From Pseudomonadota bacterium (GTDB lineage Bacteria > Pseudomonadota > Gammaproteobacteria > Burkholderiales > Burkholderiaceae_B), in assembly GCA_023387815.1 (NCBI GenBank), contig JAEWHK010000032.1, positions 4,175 through 68,174 on the forward strand: a stretch of 64,000 bases of DNA, read 5' to 3'. A program made the position numbers and the translations under genes. Shown here piece by piece: positions 1 through 8,126 of this stretch. The notes beneath the pieces were generated by a model, which had not been told where the DNA came from, did no database searches, and saw nothing but the letters and a program-made list of their open reading frames with translations. Within the stretch, counting starts at the first letter, position 1. Each line of letters begins with the position of its first letter.

Positions 1-346
1 AAAAACTGCGACGATAGTCGCGCAGCCAGACGCGTGCTCGTAAGGGTAAGCCGGCGCGCATGACCTGCCCGGGATAGGCGCCCATAATGAGCAAGGGGCC
101 CAGATGGTGCAAAACCAGATGCTGAATACGGTGAACAAAAAACATGCGTTCAGCATAGTAGTCGACGTGAGTATGCAGCGACAGATAAACCAGTACGAAG
201 CCGGACCAGAACAATATCTGCCGGGCGACCGTGACTCGGTGCACACGGGTCCCTCGCAGGAACAGCCAGGCAGAAAAGACAAACAGGGCTATCAGCGTGG
301 GCGAAAACTCCCAGGGCCGAAGCCAGTGCATCAAGTCCAGATCCAT
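1..346 (-). CDS. CtaG-type cytochrome c oxidase assembly membrane protein (partial, N-terminal part)
   Basis: The open frame runs leftward off the window edge, so only about the first 115 residues are visible. It begins MDLDLMHWLRPWEFSPTLIA and holds hydrophobic helices, then a histidine-rich stretch (SLHTHVDYYAERMFFVHRIQ followed by HLVLHHLGPLL). This pattern is typical of the caa3_CtaG family, membrane proteins linked to copper delivery or assembly of haem-copper oxidases. The start was chosen at the ATG whose complement lies at 344-346, with a GAGG sequence upstream. Family assignment is from memory of the motif. The C-terminal part and any neighbouring oxidase genes lie outside the window. 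Confidence 0.72.
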   Translation of the reverse strand, partial: MDLDLMHWLRPWEFSPTLIALFVFSAWLFLRGTRVHRVTVARQILFWSGFVLVYLSLHTHVDYYAERMFFVHRIQHLVLHHLGPLLIMGAYPGQVMRAGLPLRARVWLRDYRRSF

Positions 347-403
347 AGGATAAAAAAACCTCTTGTGTATATCAGCCCTGCATGACGAACGCCATATTGC
401 GCA

Positions 404-838
404 CTAGCAGCTCCAGTTCAGGCATGCAACGTGGGCCACAACCATCGACAAGGTAAACATGGTAACGATACCAGCAACAAGCAAATTCAAAAGTGCCATC
501 AGCCCCGGCAGGAAACCGGATGGCCTGAGCCTTCGCTGATTGACATTATAAAGTGCATCAAACTTCTCATCTGAAATCAGGCAATAGTATGCCGACTCGA
601 TGAAGCCTGCCCAGACCGGAATGAACAGGAAAAAAAACGGTATGGAATCCCACCAGACTGGCTGGGTCAGCGACCAGGCCAGCATCAGCAGGCTGAAACC
701 GGTCACAAATGGGGCAATCGGCCGCTTCAGGTACCAACCCTGAAGGCCCAATACCCCAAAGAAACAGGCCAGGACGCCGGCGAGAACTTTACTTCGAAAA
801 TGATTTGCAGGTCTGGCCCGCCATAACTGATTCAACAT
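404..838 (-). CDS. Small TM2-domain-like inner-membrane protein, function unknown
   Basis: A 144-residue protein with several predicted membrane segments. The part RSKVLAGVLACFFGVLGLQG, at about residues 15-34, resembles the start of a TM2 domain (basic residue, hydrophobic helix, Gly-rich turn, aromatic). It is followed by two more hydrophobic stretches and a C-terminal helix. An in-frame ATG at 883 would add 15 residues, but a TACAAT -10-like element lies directly upstream of that ATG, so transcription would start too close to it. I therefore prefer the ATG at 838. No clear Shine-Dalgarno sequence is seen. It precedes the ctaG-like gene in the same direction. No function can be assigned. 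Confidence 0.6.
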   Translation of the reverse strand: MLNQLWRARPANHFRSKVLAGVLACFFGVLGLQGWYLKRPIAPFVTGFSLLMLAWSLTQPVWWDSIPFFFLFIPVWAGFIESAYYCLISDEKFDALYNVNQRRLRPSGFLPGLMALLNLLVAGIVTMFTLSMVVAHVACLNWSC

Positions 839-949
839 GTCTGGATGCAATCTTTTGCGCGATATCAGGCAAGCTGCCGGCATTGAACGCTATATTGTAC
901 GCCACGATGGGCCCCGGTTGCGCCCGCGGGTTTTTTTCAGATAAAAGGG

Positions 950-955
950 TAAAAT
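950..955 (+). promoter_or_regulatory. TAAAAT -10-like element placed for leaderless start of the UbiH-family gene
   Basis: TAAAAT is preceded by GG and followed by exactly six bases before the ATG at 962. Normal -10 to start-site spacing would put +1 on the A of the ATG. No Shine-Dalgarno sequence lies between. No good -35 hexamer is visible, so the call rests on the -10 match and on the identical arrangement in front of dusB. Confidence 0.4.
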
Positions 956-961
956 AGCGGC

Positions 962-2119
962 ATGGAAAATCTTGATTTCGACATTGCAATTATCGGGGCC
1001 GGACCCGTGGGTCTGGCGCTGGCCTGTGCGCTGGATCACCTGGCCGGTTCGTCGCTGAAGGTCGGACTGTTTCAGGCCGACCGGCCGGATATGCATAATC
1101 CGCAACGAGACACACGAGTCCTGGCGCTCAACCATGGCAGCCGCGTTTTCCTGGAACGCATTCACGGCTGGCCGGGCGAACACGCCCCCATACAAACGGT
1201 ACATGTGTCCCAGAAGGGGCGTCTGGGCCGGACCCTCATCCGTCACGAGGATTTTGATGTACCGGCGCTGGGATATGTGGTGCCCTACCGTTCCCTGCAC
1301 GCCGCCCTGCAGCTACAGGTGGATCAGGGACGGATCACACGACTGACCGGCGCGCCGGCAACCCTGCTGAATGACCCCGCCAGTGGATCGGTCAGCATCA
1401 GCCAGCATGGCAGGCAGTATCGCGCGCGTATCGCCGTGCAGTGTGACGGCGCCAGGCCCGACACCCGTCTGCGTGACTACCGGCAGCACGCCATTATTAC
1501 CTCTGCGCGAGCCTCACTGCCCCGCCCGGGCTGGGCGTGGGAGCGCTTTACGCGGGAAGGCCCGCTGGCCGTATTGCCGCATCCCGTGTTTCCCGAGGCA
1601 CAGTCCATTGTCTGGTGTACGTCGCCCGAGCGCGCCCGCACACTGCTGGCGGCAGACGATGCCACGTTCTCACGCGAACTCACTGAACACTTCGGTGATC
1701 GTCTCGGCAACTTCTCTGTGCTGGAGTCCCGCCATATTTTTCCACTGGCATTGAGCGTGGCCAAAAATACGGTGGACGGACGCATCGCCACCATCGGCAA
1801 CGCTGCACAGGCATTGCATCCTGTCGCAGGCCAGGGCCTGAACCTCGGTTTGCGCGATGTTGCCGGTCTGCTACATGCCCTTCATGCGTGGCTGCATCAG
1901 GTGCAGTCAGATCCGCAGACAGCGCTGTCGGAGTTTGCAAACGGACGTCGTGCCGACCGGAGTATCACCCGCCAGCTCACAGATTTCATGCCGCGGATCT
2001 TCACAACGGGCAATCCTATGGTCGAACATGCATGCGGCCTGTCGCTGCTGGCGCTGGATCTGGCCGAACCGCTACGCCGTCCCCTGGCCCGGCACCTGCT
2101 GCAGGGATACCGCAACTAG
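962..2119 (+). CDS. UbiH/UbiF/VisC-family FAD-dependent ubiquinone biosynthesis hydroxylase
   Basis: A 385-residue flavoprotein monooxygenase, the usual length for UbiH/UbiF/UbiI enzymes that hydroxylate the aromatic ring of ubiquinone precursors. The N-terminal FAD-binding motif GAGPVGLALA is at residues 12-21. A DTRVLALNHGS segment at about 44-54 is typical of the UbiH family. The second FAD motif is GNAAQALHPVAGQGLNLGL at about 280-298. Which ring position it hydroxylates cannot be read from sequence, so no symbol is given. The next gene, dusB, starts 46 bases downstream and seems to have its own -10 element. Confidence 0.85.
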   Translation: MENLDFDIAIIGAGPVGLALACALDHLAGSSLKVGLFQADRPDMHNPQRDTRVLALNHGSRVFLERIHGWPGEHAPIQTVHVSQKGRLGRTLIRHEDFDVPALGYVVPYRSLHAALQLQVDQGRITRLTGAPATLLNDPASGSVSISQHGRQYRARIAVQCDGARPDTRLRDYRQHAIITSARASLPRPGWAWERFTREGPLAVLPHPVFPEAQSIVWCTSPERARTLLAADDATFSRELTEHFGDRLGNFSVLESRHIFPLALSVAKNTVDGRIATIGNAAQALHPVAGQGLNLGLRDVAGLLHALHAWLHQVQSDPQTALSEFANGRRADRSITRQLTDFMPRIFTTGNPMVEHACGLSLLALDLAEPLRRPLARHLLQGYRN

Positions 2120-2153
2120 CGTCATCTTTACCCGAGTGCTGCCTCAACCTTGG

Positions 2154-2159
2154 TAAAAT
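2154..2159 (+). promoter_or_regulatory. TAAAAT -10-like element placed for leaderless start of dusB
   Basis: GGTAAAAT is followed by six bases and then the dusB ATG at 2166. This repeats the arrangement at 950-962 base for base in spacing. It suggests transcription beginning at the start codon. No convincing -35 box is visible, so confidence is modest. Confidence 0.4.
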
Positions 2160-2165
2160 GCCGTC

Positions 2166-3179
2166 ATGCAAATCGGCCCCTGGTCTCTTCCCAATCCTGT
2201 TTTCGTGGCGCCCATGGCCGGCGTCACCGACAGGCCCTTTCGTCAGTTGTGCAAACAGCTGGGCGCGGGCTATGCCGTCTCGGAAATGGCCGCAAGCAAC
2301 CCCGCCCTTTGGGATAGTGTCAAAACATCCAGAAGGCTGAACCATGACGGGGAAGTCGATCCCATTGCCGTGCAGATCGCCGGTGCTGACCCGGATATGC
2401 TGGCTGAAGCTGCCGTCTTCAATATTGGCAAAGGCGCCCGCATTATCGACATCAATATGGGATGCCCGGTAAAAAAAGTCTGCCATGTTGCTTCGGGCTC
2501 GGCCCTGCTTCGCGATGAGGCCCTTGTTGCACGCATTCTTGAAACCGTTGTCAACGCGTGCCGACCTTATGAGGTACCTGTTACTCTCAAAACCCGCACC
2601 GGCTGGGACAGAGAAAACCGCAATGCCCTGCGCGTTGCCCGCATTGCCGAAGACGCAGGCATTGCCGCCCTCACACTGCATGGCCGTACACGTTGCGATC
2701 TTTATACGGGTCACGCTGAATATGACACCATTGCCGCCGTCAAGGCTGCAATTTCCATCCCTGTCATTGCCAACGGTGACATTACCGATCCGCAAAAAGC
2801 CCGCTACGTCCTGGATTACACGGGTGCCGATGCCATCATGATTGGCCGCGCCGCGCAGGGCAATCCGTGGATTTTCCGGCAGATCAATCATTATCTGGAA
2901 ACAGGCACCCTGCTTGCGCCCCCCTCGTGGGAACATATGCGTGACGTGCTTCTGGCCCATCTCGATCACCATTACCGCTTCTACGGCGAATATACCGGTG
3001 TCAGAACAGCGCGCAAGCATATTGGCTGGTATATCAGCGATCTTCCGCAGGCTGAATTGTTTCGGCAACAAATGAATTGCCTTGAAACCTGTCAGGCGCA
3101 GTACAATGCTGTCAATCAGTGGTTCACCAAGCTGGTCAACGAATCAGCACCGCGCATAGCACAAGCTGCACTCCACTAA
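2166..3179 (+). CDS. dusB: tRNA-dihydrouridine synthase B
   Basis: A 337-residue FMN-dependent enzyme that reduces uridines in the D-loop of tRNA. The N-terminal TIM-barrel signature PMAGVTDRPFRQLCKQLGAG is at about residues 16-35. The motif INMGCPVKKV at about 97-106 carries the family's conserved cysteine. LTLHGRTR at about 172-179 and ANGDI plus MIGRAAQGNPWIF later in the barrel bind FMN and phosphate. The gene order dusB-fis-purH, all on one strand, is well conserved in betaproteobacteria and supports DusB rather than DusA or DusC. Fis is usually cotranscribed with dusB. The start is the only ATG fitting the family N-terminus. Confidence 0.95.
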   Translation: MQIGPWSLPNPVFVAPMAGVTDRPFRQLCKQLGAGYAVSEMAASNPALWDSVKTSRRLNHDGEVDPIAVQIAGADPDMLAEAAVFNIGKGARIIDINMGCPVKKVCHVASGSALLRDEALVARILETVVNACRPYEVPVTLKTRTGWDRENRNALRVARIAEDAGIAALTLHGRTRCDLYTGHAEYDTIAAVKAAISIPVIANGDITDPQKARYVLDYTGADAIMIGRAAQGNPWIFRQINHYLETGTLLAPPSWEHMRDVLLAHLDHHYRFYGEYTGVRTARKHIGWYISDLPQAELFRQQMNCLETCQAQYNAVNQWFTKLVNESAPRIAQAALH

Positions 3180-3213
3180 GTCAGAACAACAAAAATTTCC
3201 CATCATCGCCATT

Positions 3214-3450
3214 ATGAATAACACACAAGACCTTCAGGAATGTGTACGCACAAACCTTGAACTTTATTTCAATGAGCTGGGCGACGGCGAAGCCGGAAAC
3301 CTTTGGAACATGGTCACCAGTTGCGTAGAGAAGCCGCTGCTGGAAGTGGTCATGAGCAAAGCCGGACACAACCAGTCGCGCGCCGCAGACATGCTGGGCA
3401 TTACCCGCAATACCCTGCGCAAGAAACTGATTTCTCATCATTTACTGTAA
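3214..3450 (+). CDS. fis: Fis-family nucleoid-associated DNA-binding protein
   Basis: A 78-residue protein matching the core and C-terminal helix-turn-helix of Fis. The segment [20 protein letters not shown] followed by [12 protein letters not shown] is at about residues 44-75. Compared with the 98-residue E. coli protein it lacks most of the N-terminal beta-hairpin arms that stimulate site-specific invertases. The shorter form is common in betaproteobacteria. Fis bends DNA and shapes the nucleoid and growth-phase transcription. It lies 34 bases after dusB, and purH starts 8 bases after its stop. Confidence 0.92.
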   Translation: MNNTQDLQECVRTNLELYFNELGDGEAGNLWNMVTSCVEKPLLEVVMSKAGHNQSRAADMLGITRNTLRKKLISHHLL

Positions 3451-3458
3451 TTATCTTC

Positions 3459-5048
3459 ATGACTATCAAGACCGCCTTACTTTCCGTATCGGATAAAACC
3501 GGTATCGTCGACTTCGCCCGCGCGCTGCACAGCCGCGGCGTCAAGCTCCTGTCTACCGGAGGCACTGCTGCCCTGCTGAAAAAAGAAGGGCTGGACGTGA
3601 CCGAAGTAGCAGAGCACACGCAATCTCCGGAAATTCTGGACGGCCGCGTCAAGACCCTCCACCCTCGCATTCACGGTGGCCTGCTGGCCCGACGCGACAG
3701 TCAGGCTCATCTGGATACGCTCAAAACCCATGAGATCGACCCCATTGATCTTCTGGTGGTGAACCTGTACCCATTCCGCGAAACCATTGCCAAGGAAGGC
3801 TGCACCTTCGCCGACGCCGTAGAGAATATTGATATCGGCGGGCCTGCCATGTTGCGTGCCGCAGCCAAGAATCACGGAACAGAAAAAGGCGGCGTCACAG
3901 TCGTGATTGATCCTGCCGACTACGAAGCCGTGCTGCGTGAGCTGGATGAAAATGGCGGTACCTCTTATGGTCTGCGCCTGTCGCTTGCCAGAAAAGTGTA
4001 TGCACACACTGCTGCCTATGACGGCGCCATTGCCAGCTATCTGAGTGCCATTACAGACGCAGAGCCGGCGCAGGACGCAGCTCCTGCCCGCCAGACCTGG
4101 CCGCAGACACTCACCATCCAGTTGCGTCAGCATCAGGCGCTGCGCTATGGCGAAAATCCGCATCAGTCTGCCGCATTCTATCTGGACAGCAATGTACCCG
4201 CAGGCGTGCTGGGCAACTATGAGCAGTTGCAGGGCAAGGAACTCTCCTACAACAACATTGCCGATGCTGACGCCGCATGGGAATGTGTGCGTACCTTCCA
4301 GGCTCCGGCATGTGTCATTGTCAAACACGCCAACCCTTGCGGTGTAGCCGTTGCCGAAGACGCGGCTGGCGCGTATCGCAAGGCATTCCAGACTGACCCA
4401 ACGTCGGCATTTGGTGGCATCATCGCGTTCAATCGGATCGTGGACGAAGAAACCGCGCGCGCCGTGAGCGAACAGTTTATGGAAGTACTGCTGGCTCCTG
4501 AATATACGCCCGATGCGCTGGTCCTTCTGGCCAGCAAGAAGAACGTGCGCGTTCTGACGGTCGCGCTGGGCGACGGCCAGAATGGCTTTGACGTCAAACG
4601 TGTGGGCGGTGGATGGCTGGTGCAGAACCCCGACCACAAGCCACTGACTGCAGCCGATTGCCGCGTAGTCACGCGCAAGCAGCCCACCGACAAACAGATG
4701 GATGATCTGCTGTTTGCATGGAATGTGGCACAGTTTGTCAAATCCAACGCCATTGTCTTCTGCCGCGACGGCATGACCTATGGCGTGGGTGCAGGCCAGA
4801 TGAGTCGTATCGATTCTGCGCGCATAGCTTCCATCAAGGCGGAAAATGCAGGTCTGTCATTGCAGAACACTGCTGCGGCCTCTGATGCCTTCTTCCCCTT
4901 CCGCGACGGCCTGGACGTGATTGTGAAGGCCGGCGCAGATTGCGTTATTCAGCCTGGTGGCAGCGTGCGGGATGATGAGGTGATTGCGGCAGCAGACGAG
5001 CATGGCATTGCCATGGTGCTCACTGGTACCCGACACTTCCGTCATTAA
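3459..5048 (+). CDS. purH: Bifunctional AICAR transformylase / IMP cyclohydrolase
   Basis: A 529-residue protein catalysing the last two steps of de novo IMP synthesis. The N-terminal cyclohydrolase domain (methylglyoxal-synthase-like fold) begins [20 protein letters not shown] and contains [11 protein letters not shown] and [17 protein letters not shown]. The C-terminal transformylase domain has [13 protein letters not shown] and [10 protein letters not shown]. The start is the ATG at 3459, which matches the family N-terminus; the frame stays open further upstream but there it overlaps fis. A strong terminator follows at 5065-5089. Confidence 0.96.
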   Translation: MTIKTALLSVSDKTGIVDFARALHSRGVKLLSTGGTAALLKKEGLDVTEVAEHTQSPEILDGRVKTLHPRIHGGLLARRDSQAHLDTLKTHEIDPIDLLVVNLYPFRETIAKEGCTFADAVENIDIGGPAMLRAAAKNHGTEKGGVTVVIDPADYEAVLRELDENGGTSYGLRLSLARKVYAHTAAYDGAIASYLSAITDAEPAQDAAPARQTWPQTLTIQLRQHQALRYGENPHQSAAFYLDSNVPAGVLGNYEQLQGKELSYNNIADADAAWECVRTFQAPACVIVKHANPCGVAVAEDAAGAYRKAFQTDPTSAFGGIIAFNRIVDEETARAVSEQFMEVLLAPEYTPDALVLLASKKNVRVLTVALGDGQNGFDVKRVGGGWLVQNPDHKPLTAADCRVVTRKQPTDKQMDDLLFAWNVAQFVKSNAIVFCRDGMTYGVGAGQMSRIDSARIASIKAENAGLSLQNTAAASDAFFPFRDGLDVIVKAGADCVIQPGGSVRDDEVIAAADEHGIAMVLTGTRHFRH

Positions 5049-5064
5049 TTGCAGATGTCATAAC

Positions 5065-5089
5065 GCCCCGGTTCGCGCCGGGGCTTTTT
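5065..5089 (+). terminator. Rho-independent terminator after purH
   Basis: A perfect 7-bp GC stem (GCCCCGG at 5065-5071 with CCGGGGC at 5078-5084), a six-base loop and a run of five T residues. It lies 17 bases after the purH stop and 14 bases before ruvC, separating the two transcription units. Confidence 0.85.
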
Positions 5090-5102
5090 CAGGGAGTCAT
5101 GG

Positions 5103-5654
5103 ATGTTGCGGATTCTTGGCATTGATCCGGGCCTGCGGCGTACCGGTTTCGGCGTCATCGACACTGCCGGAATGCGTATGGCCTACGTGGCCAGCGGCAC
5201 TATCGTGGTTCCCACTGATATTCCCCTGCAGGAACGCCTCAAGGTCATACTGGACAGCATTCGTGAAGTGGTCGATACCTATTCGCCAACGGAATCGGCG
5301 CTGGAAAAGGTCTTCGTCAATACCAATCCTGCGTCGACATTGCTGCTCGGACAGGCGCGAGGCGCTGCCATGTGCGCGCTGGCGGACCGCCATCTTGACG
5401 TGACAGAATACACCGCCCTGCAAATCAAGAAAGCCGTGGTCGGCAACGGTCACGCGCAAAAAGAGCAGGTTCAGCATATGGTGCAGCGTCTGCTTGCGCT
5501 CAATTCACTTCCTGCACCCGACTCGGCTGACGCGCTGGCCTGCGCCATCTGCCACGCCCATGCGGCACCGCTGGCAACACGACTGACCAGTCAGAATGTG
5601 CTGGTGGGTCGTCGAGTTCGCACTCGCCTTCGTGCGGGCCGACTGGTCGAATAA
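5103..5654 (+). CDS. ruvC: Holliday junction resolvase RuvC
   Basis: A 183-residue endonuclease that cuts Holliday junctions within the RuvABC complex. The RNase H-like fold begins with [13 protein letters not shown] at residues 6-18, giving the first catalytic Asp. Further acidic residues lie in SALEKVFVN and in [14 protein letters not shown] near the C-terminus, as in the family. An ATG four bases upstream is out of frame. The gene leads the ruv group and ruvA follows after 46 bases. Confidence 0.95.
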   Translation: MLRILGIDPGLRRTGFGVIDTAGMRMAYVASGTIVVPTDIPLQERLKVILDSIREVVDTYSPTESALEKVFVNTNPASTLLLGQARGAAMCALADRHLDVTEYTALQIKKAVVGNGHAQKEQVQHMVQRLLALNSLPAPDSADALACAICHAHAAPLATRLTSQNVLVGRRVRTRLRAGRLVE

Positions 5655-5700
5655 TAGTATTGTTGATTTACCCTGCACGACAGGGTCTGTGGAGCTTTTG

Positions 5701-6267
5701 ATGATCGGACGACTCACCGGCCTTCTGATAGAAAAACAACCGCCCAGCCTTTGCCTGGATGTCAATGGCGTGGGATACGATATTGATGTGCCCATGAGCA
5801 CGTTCTACGATCTGCCTGAAGCGGGTGCCAGGGTGACGCTGTTTACTCACCTCGCGATCCGCGAAGACGCGCATGTGCTGTATGGCTTTCTGCGTCAGGA
5901 AGAACGCGCTACCTTCCGGGCCTTGATCAAGGTCACGGGCATTGGCGCACGCACGGCGCTGGCAGTGCTGTCCGGCATGAGCAGTGCGGACCTGGCCGCC
6001 GCCGTCGCGCAACAGGATACCGCCCTGCTGACCCGGGTGCCGGGTATAGGCAAGAAAACGGCGGAACGTCTGCTGCTGGAGCTGCGTGGCAAACTGGATG
6101 CAATCGCACCTGCGACACCGACTGCTGGCGGTCAGAGCGATGTGCTCAATGCTCTGCTGGCGCTCGGTTATTCTGACCGGGAAGCGCGGGCAGCCGTCAA
6201 ATCCCTGGCGCCTGATCTGGGTGTATCCGAGGGCATTCGCGCTGCGCTGAAATCACTCTCGGGCTGA
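5701..6267 (+). CDS. ruvA: Holliday junction branch migration protein RuvA
   Basis: A 188-residue protein that binds the four-way junction and loads the RuvB motor. The N-terminal OB-fold begins [20 protein letters not shown]. Two helix-hairpin-helix motifs follow, [15 protein letters not shown] (about residues 77-91) and [16 protein letters not shown] (about 112-127). The C-terminal RuvB-contacting domain has [18 protein letters not shown]. The frame is open about 100 bases further upstream, but the ATG at 5701 gives the family N-terminus. Unlike in E. coli, ruvB is not next: a TRAP transporter lies between. Confidence 0.95.
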   Translation: MIGRLTGLLIEKQPPSLCLDVNGVGYDIDVPMSTFYDLPEAGARVTLFTHLAIREDAHVLYGFLRQEERATFRALIKVTGIGARTALAVLSGMSSADLAAAVAQQDTALLTRVPGIGKKTAERLLLELRGKLDAIAPATPTAGGQSDVLNALLALGYSDREARAAVKSLAPDLGVSEGIRAALKSLSG

Positions 6268-6410
6268 CAATGGGATGAACATACCAGACGAAAGCGGCTA
6301 GGGTTTGCACTAATCACAAACGAAATGCCTTGCACGCAGCAAATATTGCCGTAAAGTTACCCGATTCTTTTATTTCAACTACATAAACCCAAGCATTGGG
6401 AGACAATATC

Positions 6411-7391
6411 ATGCGTGCACACTGGATCAAAAAAGCCCTGGCCGCCGGCGTTCTGTCGGCCTTTGTGATGACACCTGTCATGGCAGAACAAACACTGAAA
6501 CTGGCTTACGCGCTGTCCAAGAATTCTCATTATGGTGTGGCGGCAGACGCTTTCGAGAAATCGATTGGCGAAAGCAGCAAAGGCGAATTCAAGATTCAGC
6601 AGTTCCCCAATAGTGCGCTGGGTGGTGAACGTGAAGTTATAGAAGGTCTGCAGCTGGGCACCATTGACGCCGCTGTGGTTTCCACAGGCGCCACGCTCAA
6701 TTTTGTACCCGAGACCGGCGTCATTGATATCCCCTTCCTGTTCCGCGACCTGGATCACGCGCGTAAAGTGCTGGACGGTCCTATCGGCCAGAAGCTGCTT
6801 GGTGACTTTACGGAAAAAGGACTGGTTGCGCTTGCCTGGGGTGAACAGGGCTTTCGCCACCTGACCAACAATGTGCGTCCGGTGAAAACGCCGGCCGATC
6901 TGAAAGGTCTGAAAATTCGTACAACAGAGAATCCGATACACATTACCGCCTTCCGCAAGATCGGTATGTTGCCTACGCCCATGGCCTGGCCGGAAGTGGC
7001 CACTGCCCTGCAACAGGGCACCATAGACGGCCAGGAAAATCCCATGTCGGTTATTGTGTCGGCCAAACTGTCACAGATGCAGAAGTATCTGTCACTGACG
7101 GCCCACGTCTATGGCCCCGCCCTGGTATTGATGTCGCCTTCCGTATATGACGGACTGTCGGATGATGACAAGAAAAAATTCAAAGAAGCCGGACTGGCCG
7201 CCGCCAAAGCCATGCGCAATTATGTTGATGATATCGAAAAGAGCGGCGTGGAAACGCTGAAAAAAGAAGGCATGCAGGTGGAAGAGAACGTCGATCATGA
7301 TGCGTTTGTCAAAGCGGTAGAGCCCGTCTATCCAGAGTTCTACAAAAAGTTTGGCAAGGAACTGGTTGAATCCATCCGCAATACAAAATAG
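6411..7391 (+). CDS. TRAP transporter substrate-binding protein, DctP family
   Basis: A 326-residue periplasmic binding protein. The signal peptide has basic N-terminal residues (MRAHWIKKALAAG), a hydrophobic core and a cleavage site near MAEQTLK. The mature part shows DctP-type features, including FPNSALGGEREVIEGLQLGT and GLKIRTTENP, whose Arg normally binds the substrate carboxylate. The ligand is therefore probably an organic acid, but its identity cannot be read. The ATG at 6411 has GGGAG at a good distance; an upstream in-frame start codon at 6396 does not. DctQ and DctM genes follow. Confidence 0.9.
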   Translation: MRAHWIKKALAAGVLSAFVMTPVMAEQTLKLAYALSKNSHYGVAADAFEKSIGESSKGEFKIQQFPNSALGGEREVIEGLQLGTIDAAVVSTGATLNFVPETGVIDIPFLFRDLDHARKVLDGPIGQKLLGDFTEKGLVALAWGEQGFRHLTNNVRPVKTPADLKGLKIRTTENPIHITAFRKIGMLPTPMAWPEVATALQQGTIDGQENPMSVIVSAKLSQMQKYLSLTAHVYGPALVLMSPSVYDGLSDDDKKKFKEAGLAAAKAMRNYVDDIEKSGVETLKKEGMQVEENVDHDAFVKAVEPVYPEFYKKFGKELVESIRNTK

Positions 7392-7437
7392 ATAGCACAG
7401 CCATATCGAATAATTACAACCGTAGTGACGACAAATT

Positions 7438-7476
7438 CAATTGCAATACCAACGGAGTCTGTTGATATTGCAATTG
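7438..7476 (+). promoter_or_regulatory. Intercistronic hairpin between TRAP P and Q genes
   Basis: The left arm CAATTGCAATA at 7438-7448 pairs perfectly with TATTGCAATTG at 7466-7476. After one mismatch the inner CAAC (7450-7453) pairs with GTTG (7461-7464). The loop is seven bases. The hairpin ends 14 bases before the dctQ start codon and would sit on its ribosome-binding region. It has no U-tract, so it is more likely an mRNA processing or stability element than a terminator, which would allow the binding protein to be made in excess over the membrane subunits. Confidence 0.6.
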
Positions 7477-7490
7477 TCATGGAGATCTGA

Positions 7491-7991
7491 ATGAACGCGT
7501 TAACCCGTTTTCTGGACAGCACCCTGTTTCGGCTGATCTCCGTGATTGCCCAGCTTTTTCTGGTGTCAGCGGTGTGTGCTTCCTTCTATCAGGTCATTGC
7601 ACGATTCGTGCTTCAGGAACCTGCAGACTGGAGTGAAGGCTGGACGCGTACTGCCATGATCTGGCTGGTTCTGCTGGGCGTCGTCCTGGCCTGCCGCCAG
7701 GGTGCCATGCTCAAGGTGGAAATGCTGCATTCGCTGCTGAAAGATCCCTGGCGACGTCGCCTGGAGCATCTGGTGATGCTTGTGATGGGCTTCTTCTTTG
7801 GTCTGATGACCTGGATCGGCATACTCATGACCTATCGCGTGCGTTTCCAGACGATCCCCAGCCTGGGCATTTCCATTTCCTGGATATATGCGGCCATTCC
7901 TGTGGGCACCGCACTCGCGCTGATCGCCGTGATTATTCAGTGGGCCAATGCCAGAAAGGAATCGCAGGAAGAAGACCTCACCCTACTCTGA
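7491..7991 (+). CDS. TRAP transporter small membrane subunit, DctQ family
   Basis: A 166-residue inner-membrane protein with four hydrophobic segments, the normal topology for the small TRAP subunit. The family motif ADWSEGWTRTAMIWLVLLG (about residues 44-62) is followed by CRQGAMLKVEML. With the large subunit it forms the sodium-driven membrane part of the transporter. It is the second gene of the TRAP operon, after the intercistronic hairpin. The C-terminus is short, acidic and cytoplasmic. Confidence 0.9.
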   Translation: MNALTRFLDSTLFRLISVIAQLFLVSAVCASFYQVIARFVLQEPADWSEGWTRTAMIWLVLLGVVLACRQGAMLKVEMLHSLLKDPWRRRLEHLVMLVMGFFFGLMTWIGILMTYRVRFQTIPSLGISISWIYAAIPVGTALALIAVIIQWANARKESQEEDLTLL

Positions 7992-8126
7992 CCCACGCAT
8001 CACCATGATTCGCTATCTACCGAATTCAGACAATTCGCGCTGGCCATTCTGGTTTCAGCCCTGCATACCGTTGTCCATGGATAACACTTTCCGTTCTTCG
8101 TTTTCACCATACCGCCGAGACAGATT

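Noticed and set aside
104..385. Plus-strand frame of 93 codons at the left edge
   Set aside because: It lies opposite the CtaG-like gene, which has clear membrane helices and family motifs; the plus frame has no recognisable content.
7992..8126. Possible small gene in the 135-base gap between dctQ and dctM
   Set aside because: The frames there overlap dctQ or dctM and show no ribosome-binding site or conserved sequence.
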